From JBOGEN01 sp050743265 (GTDB lineage: Bacteria; Actinomycetota; Actinomycetes; JBOGEN01): 64,000 nt of DNA. The translations under genes were made by a program, and so were the position numbers. Under the pieces are notes generated by a model that saw nothing but the letters and a program-made list of their open reading frames with translations, was not told the DNA's origin and did no database searches. Shown here in pieces: positions 63,723-64,000 of this stretch. The stretch covers positions 1-64,000 of the forward strand of contig JBOGEN010000130.1 of assembly GCA_050743265.1 (NCBI GenBank), in the 5' to 3' direction. How positions within the stretch are numbered: the stretch's first letter is position 1; the number at the start of each line of letters is the position of its first letter.

Positions 63723-64000
63723 ATGAGCAGAGCACGTGCCGGCTCCGCCTCTCTCGACGTCGTCGCGTCCCGTGAACGGCCGGAGGCGCTGGCGAGCCTG
63801 TACCGCATCGCCGAGGCGGTCAACGCCGACCTCGACCCTGACCGCATCCTGCAGGCCGTCACAGACGAGGCCACCGGGCTCGTGGGCGCGCAGTTCGGCG
63901 CGTACTTCTCGAACGTGGAGGACGAGAGCGGGCCGACCTACCAGCTCTCCACCCTGGCGGGCGGCGACAGGGAGGCGTTCTCGCGTTTCCCGCGCCCGCG
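63723..64000 (+). CDS. GAF-domain protein, truncated by the window end
   Basis: Only the first 92 residues are in the window. They read like the N-terminus of a GAF sensor: ALASLYRIAEAVNADLDPDRILQAVTDEATGLVGAQFGAYFSNVEDE and LSTLAGGDREAF. In actinobacteria such N-terminal GAF domains usually precede a histidine kinase or a PP2C (SpoIIE-type) phosphatase, so the rest of the protein decides its role. GGAGGG precedes the ATG at 63723. Confidence 0.7.
   Translation, partial: MSRARAGSASLDVVASRERPEALASLYRIAEAVNADLDPDRILQAVTDEATGLVGAQFGAYFSNVEDESGPTYQLSTLAGGDREAFSRFPRP

Overview
The window is very GC-rich DNA from an actinomycete (Actinomycetota). Evidence is the GC level, frequent GTG/TTG starts, SigR-type and leaderless promoters, FemX and class A PBP genes, inositol-1-phosphate synthase, and an origin-proximal gene order that matches Streptomyces and, in two blocks, Mycobacterium. 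I cannot assign a genus from the sequence alone.

Region 1 (1-11 kb) is the chromosome origin. The left edge holds part of oriC (DnaA boxes between dnaA and the expected dnaN). dnaA is on the minus strand. The divergent plus-strand run is rpmH-rnpA-yidD-yidC-khpB-rsmG-parA-parB, with two parS sites inside the parA 5' coding region. An ATP-grasp D-Ala-D-Ala ligase-like gene, a PLP aminotransferase and a GNAT gene follow. Region 2 (11-25 kb, mostly minus strand) is a cell-envelope and redox block: NUDIX hydrolase, DUF6049 protein, MurJ flippase, a small membrane protein, an NlpC/P60 endopeptidase, a pseudokinase with an exported domain, SigM and its zinc anti-sigma factor, thioredoxin reductase, thioredoxin and a CwlM-like amidase-fold protein. 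The CCA-adding enzyme is divergent from the NUDIX gene.

Region 3 (25-39.7 kb) holds a PNPOx-fold protein, a flavohaemoglobin, an MFS exporter, padR-ino1 with a clear operator, a DUF5318 protein with a PonA1-type PBP, two membrane glycosyltransferases, an alanine-racemase-like protein with FemX, endonuclease IV and a small membrane protein. Region 4 (39.7-46.3 kb) is rpsF-ssb-rpsR-rplI, a VOC protein, a MATE exporter and dnaB, which carries a 427-residue homing-endonuclease intein.

Region 5 (46.3-64 kb) is more accessory: ArsR/SRPBCC pair, hydrolase and acyl-CoA ligase, iron alcohol dehydrogenase, trehalose-6-phosphate synthase, secreted streptogrisin-like protease, AraC regulator, DUF3224 and DUF5995 proteins, an OpuC-type osmolyte ABC transporter, an exported metzincin-like protease, a spermidine-synthase-like protein, TenA, a HisC-type aminotransferase and the start of a GAF-domain protein. 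I see no insertion sequence, CRISPR array, tRNA or rRNA.

The genes mainly serve replication and segregation (DnaA, ParAB/parS, SSB, DnaB) and polar cell-wall assembly (Ddl-like, MurJ, pseudokinase, CwlM, PonA1, FemX, NlpC/P60), with thiol-stress control of trxBA. A recurring feature is a -10 hexamer of type TANNNT lying 6-8 bases before the start codon, which predicts many leaderless mRNAs.
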